From Candidatus Rifleibacteriota bacterium (lineage in GTDB: Bacteria; Riflebacteria; Ozemobacteria; Ozemobacterales; Ozemobacteraceae): a DNA stretch of 5,765 nucleotides. Within the stretch, counting starts at the first letter, position 1. Each line of letters begins with the position of its first letter. Of the stretch, positions 5,409-5,765 are shown in pieces. Location: positions 1-5,765 of the forward strand of contig JAFXRA010000363.1 of assembly GCA_017526725.1 (NCBI GenBank). Direction: 5' to 3'. The notes beneath the pieces are model-generated. The model was not told the DNA's origin. It did no database searches and saw nothing but the letters and a program-made list of their open reading frames with translations. A program made the position numbers and the translations under genes.

Positions 5409-5469
5409 TGTTTAAGTATGTATGCTAAAGAAATATTTCTATTATTCGATAGTTTGCGAACTAAACAAT
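5407..5469. repeat. Nested inverted repeat in the fliE-fliF gap
   Basis: ATTGTTTA (5407-5414) is the inverse of TAAACAAT (5462-5469). Inside lies the 12-base palindrome AGAAATATTTCT (5429-5440) and a small hairpin TAGTT-tgcg-AACTA (5450-5463). The outer arms are centred at about 5438, close to the centre of the palindrome and to the midpoint between arrays 4 and 5. Confidence 0.6.
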
Positions 5470-5471
5470 CC

Positions 5472-5506
5472 TCTTATCCCTTTTCCCTAACACCTAATCC
5501 CTAAGA
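5472..5506 (-). repeat. Heptanucleotide tandem array 5 (five units, CCTAATC)
   Basis: Five degenerate 7-base units include CCTAACA, CCTAATC and CCTAAGA. The reverse complement of CCTAATC is GATTAGG, one base from the rotated unit GATTAGA of array 4, so the two arrays face each other. The last unit overlaps the AT-rich hairpin that follows. Confidence 0.75.
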
Positions 5507-5534
5507 AAAAAATAATTTCATTATTTTTTTCTTA
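5502..5534. terminator. 15-bp AT-rich perfect hairpin upstream of fliF
   Basis: TAAGAAAAAAATAAT (5502-5516) and its exact inverse ATTATTTTTTTCTTA (5520-5534) flank a 3-base loop. The right arm contains seven consecutive T residues and the left arm seven A residues. It could terminate flgB-flgC-fliE transcripts, or act in both directions, although the stem has little G or C. It sits 5 bases before the candidate fliF -35 box. Confidence 0.55.
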
Positions 5535-5539
5535 AGCTC

Positions 5540-5568
5540 TTTACAAGATTTGTTTGGCGTACTATAAA
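5540..5568 (+). promoter_or_regulatory. Sigma70-type promoter for fliF
   Basis: TTTACA (5540-5545), exactly 17 bases, then TATAAA (5563-5568) matches the vegetative consensus at 5 of 6 positions in each box. Transcription would begin near 5575, giving a leader of about 79 bases. It lies just after a terminator-like hairpin, as expected for a new transcription unit. Unlike the flgB promoter it has no sigma28 features. Confidence 0.6.
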
Positions 5569-5583
5569 TATATATACACAAAA

Positions 5584-5631
5584 ACTCCTATAAAAAATTA
5601 GATAAAAACATACAAACAATCCTATAGGAGT
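5584..5631 (+). promoter_or_regulatory. Inverted repeat in the fliF leader
   Basis: ACTCCTATA (5584-5592) is the exact inverse of TATAGGAGT (5623-5631), with 30 bases between. In RNA this 9-bp stem would lie just upstream of the fliF ribosome site GGGAG (5640-5644). The left arm contains ACTCC, which can also pair with GGAGT at 5641-5645, so two exclusive pairings are possible. A regulatory role is inference. Confidence 0.45.
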
Positions 5632-5653
5632 CATAAATAGGGAGTGCAGATAA

Positions 5654-5765
5654 ATGAACGATTACCTCAGGCAACTGTGGGAACCGATTAGTAAGCTGTC
5701 AAGAACACAGCGTATTATTTTAGGTTCCGTTGTCGCATTGGTTGTTGTGGCTATTATTACAGCCG
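5654..5765 (+). CDS. fliF: FliF, flagellar MS-ring protein, N-terminal 37 codons (runs off right edge)
   Basis: The frame starts at ATG 5654 with GGGAG (5640-5644) 9 bases upstream and stays open to the window end. The 37 visible residues begin MNDYLRQLWEPISKLSRTQR and continue into a hydrophobic segment, IILGSVVALVVVAIITA (21-37). A short cytoplasmic head with Leu/Trp, a basic TxxQR just before the membrane, and then the first transmembrane helix is the usual FliF N-terminus. FliF forms the MS ring in the inner membrane, the base on which FliE and the FlgB/FlgC rod assemble and around which the export gate and FliG rotor sit. Position directly after fliE is the conserved order. It is separated from fliE by 351 bases with its own candidate promoter and leader, which is unusual because these genes are often tightly packed. 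Confidence 0.9.
   Translation, partial: MNDYLRQLWEPISKLSRTQRIILGSVVALVVVAIITA

Noticed and set aside
5418..5504. Short plus-strand frame of 28 codons between fliE and fliF
   Set aside because: It has no ribosome site, and its second half is translation of heptad array 5, so it is not a supported gene.

Overview
The window is AT-rich bacterial chromosome. It holds ordinary housekeeping and flagellar genes, separated by repeat-filled intergenic gaps. SPFH proteases modulators HflK/HflC together with a flgB-flgC-fliE-fliF rod/basal-body cluster point to a motile bacterium. Codon use is AT-biased in every gene and nothing looks obviously transferred. I cannot place the organism from sequence alone: flgBC-fliEF order is shared by Firmicutes, Spirochaetes, Thermotogae and several candidate phyla.

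Left part, minus strand (1-2513): hflK and hflC are translationally coupled (TAATG overlap) behind a good sigma70-type promoter (2548-2576). They end at a stem-loop (512-551), followed by the 5' part of a DUF1538-family membrane protein that runs off the left edge. HflK and HflC should form the membrane cage that modulates FtsH; the DUF1538 protein has no assigned function.

Middle (2514-2953): a 440-base divergent gap between hflK and xerC. It carries a compact array of three small hairpins with different stems but a conserved GTCTCACA spacer (2717-2784), and further inverted and direct repeats.

Right part, plus strand (2954-5765): a complete XerC/D-type tyrosine recombinase with a TTG start, then flgB and flgC (TGATG overlap), fliE, and the first 37 codons of fliF. 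A sigma28-like flagellar promoter, TAAA-N16-GCCGAT, lies just upstream of flgB. After fliE comes a 351-base gap with weak terminator-like hairpins, a nested inverted-repeat structure, a strong AT-rich 15-bp hairpin, a sigma70-like promoter (TTTACA-N17-TATAAA) and a structured leader before fliF. This suggests that fliF and anything after it can be transcribed separately from flgB-flgC-fliE.

The most unusual signal is intergenic. Five short arrays of degenerate heptanucleotide repeats (roughly TTARRRA, in either orientation) fill the xerC-flgB, flgC-fliE and fliE-fliF gaps and stay out of genes. I found no convincing new multi-gene system; the repeat families and the regulatory layout of the flagellar cluster are what deserve a second look.
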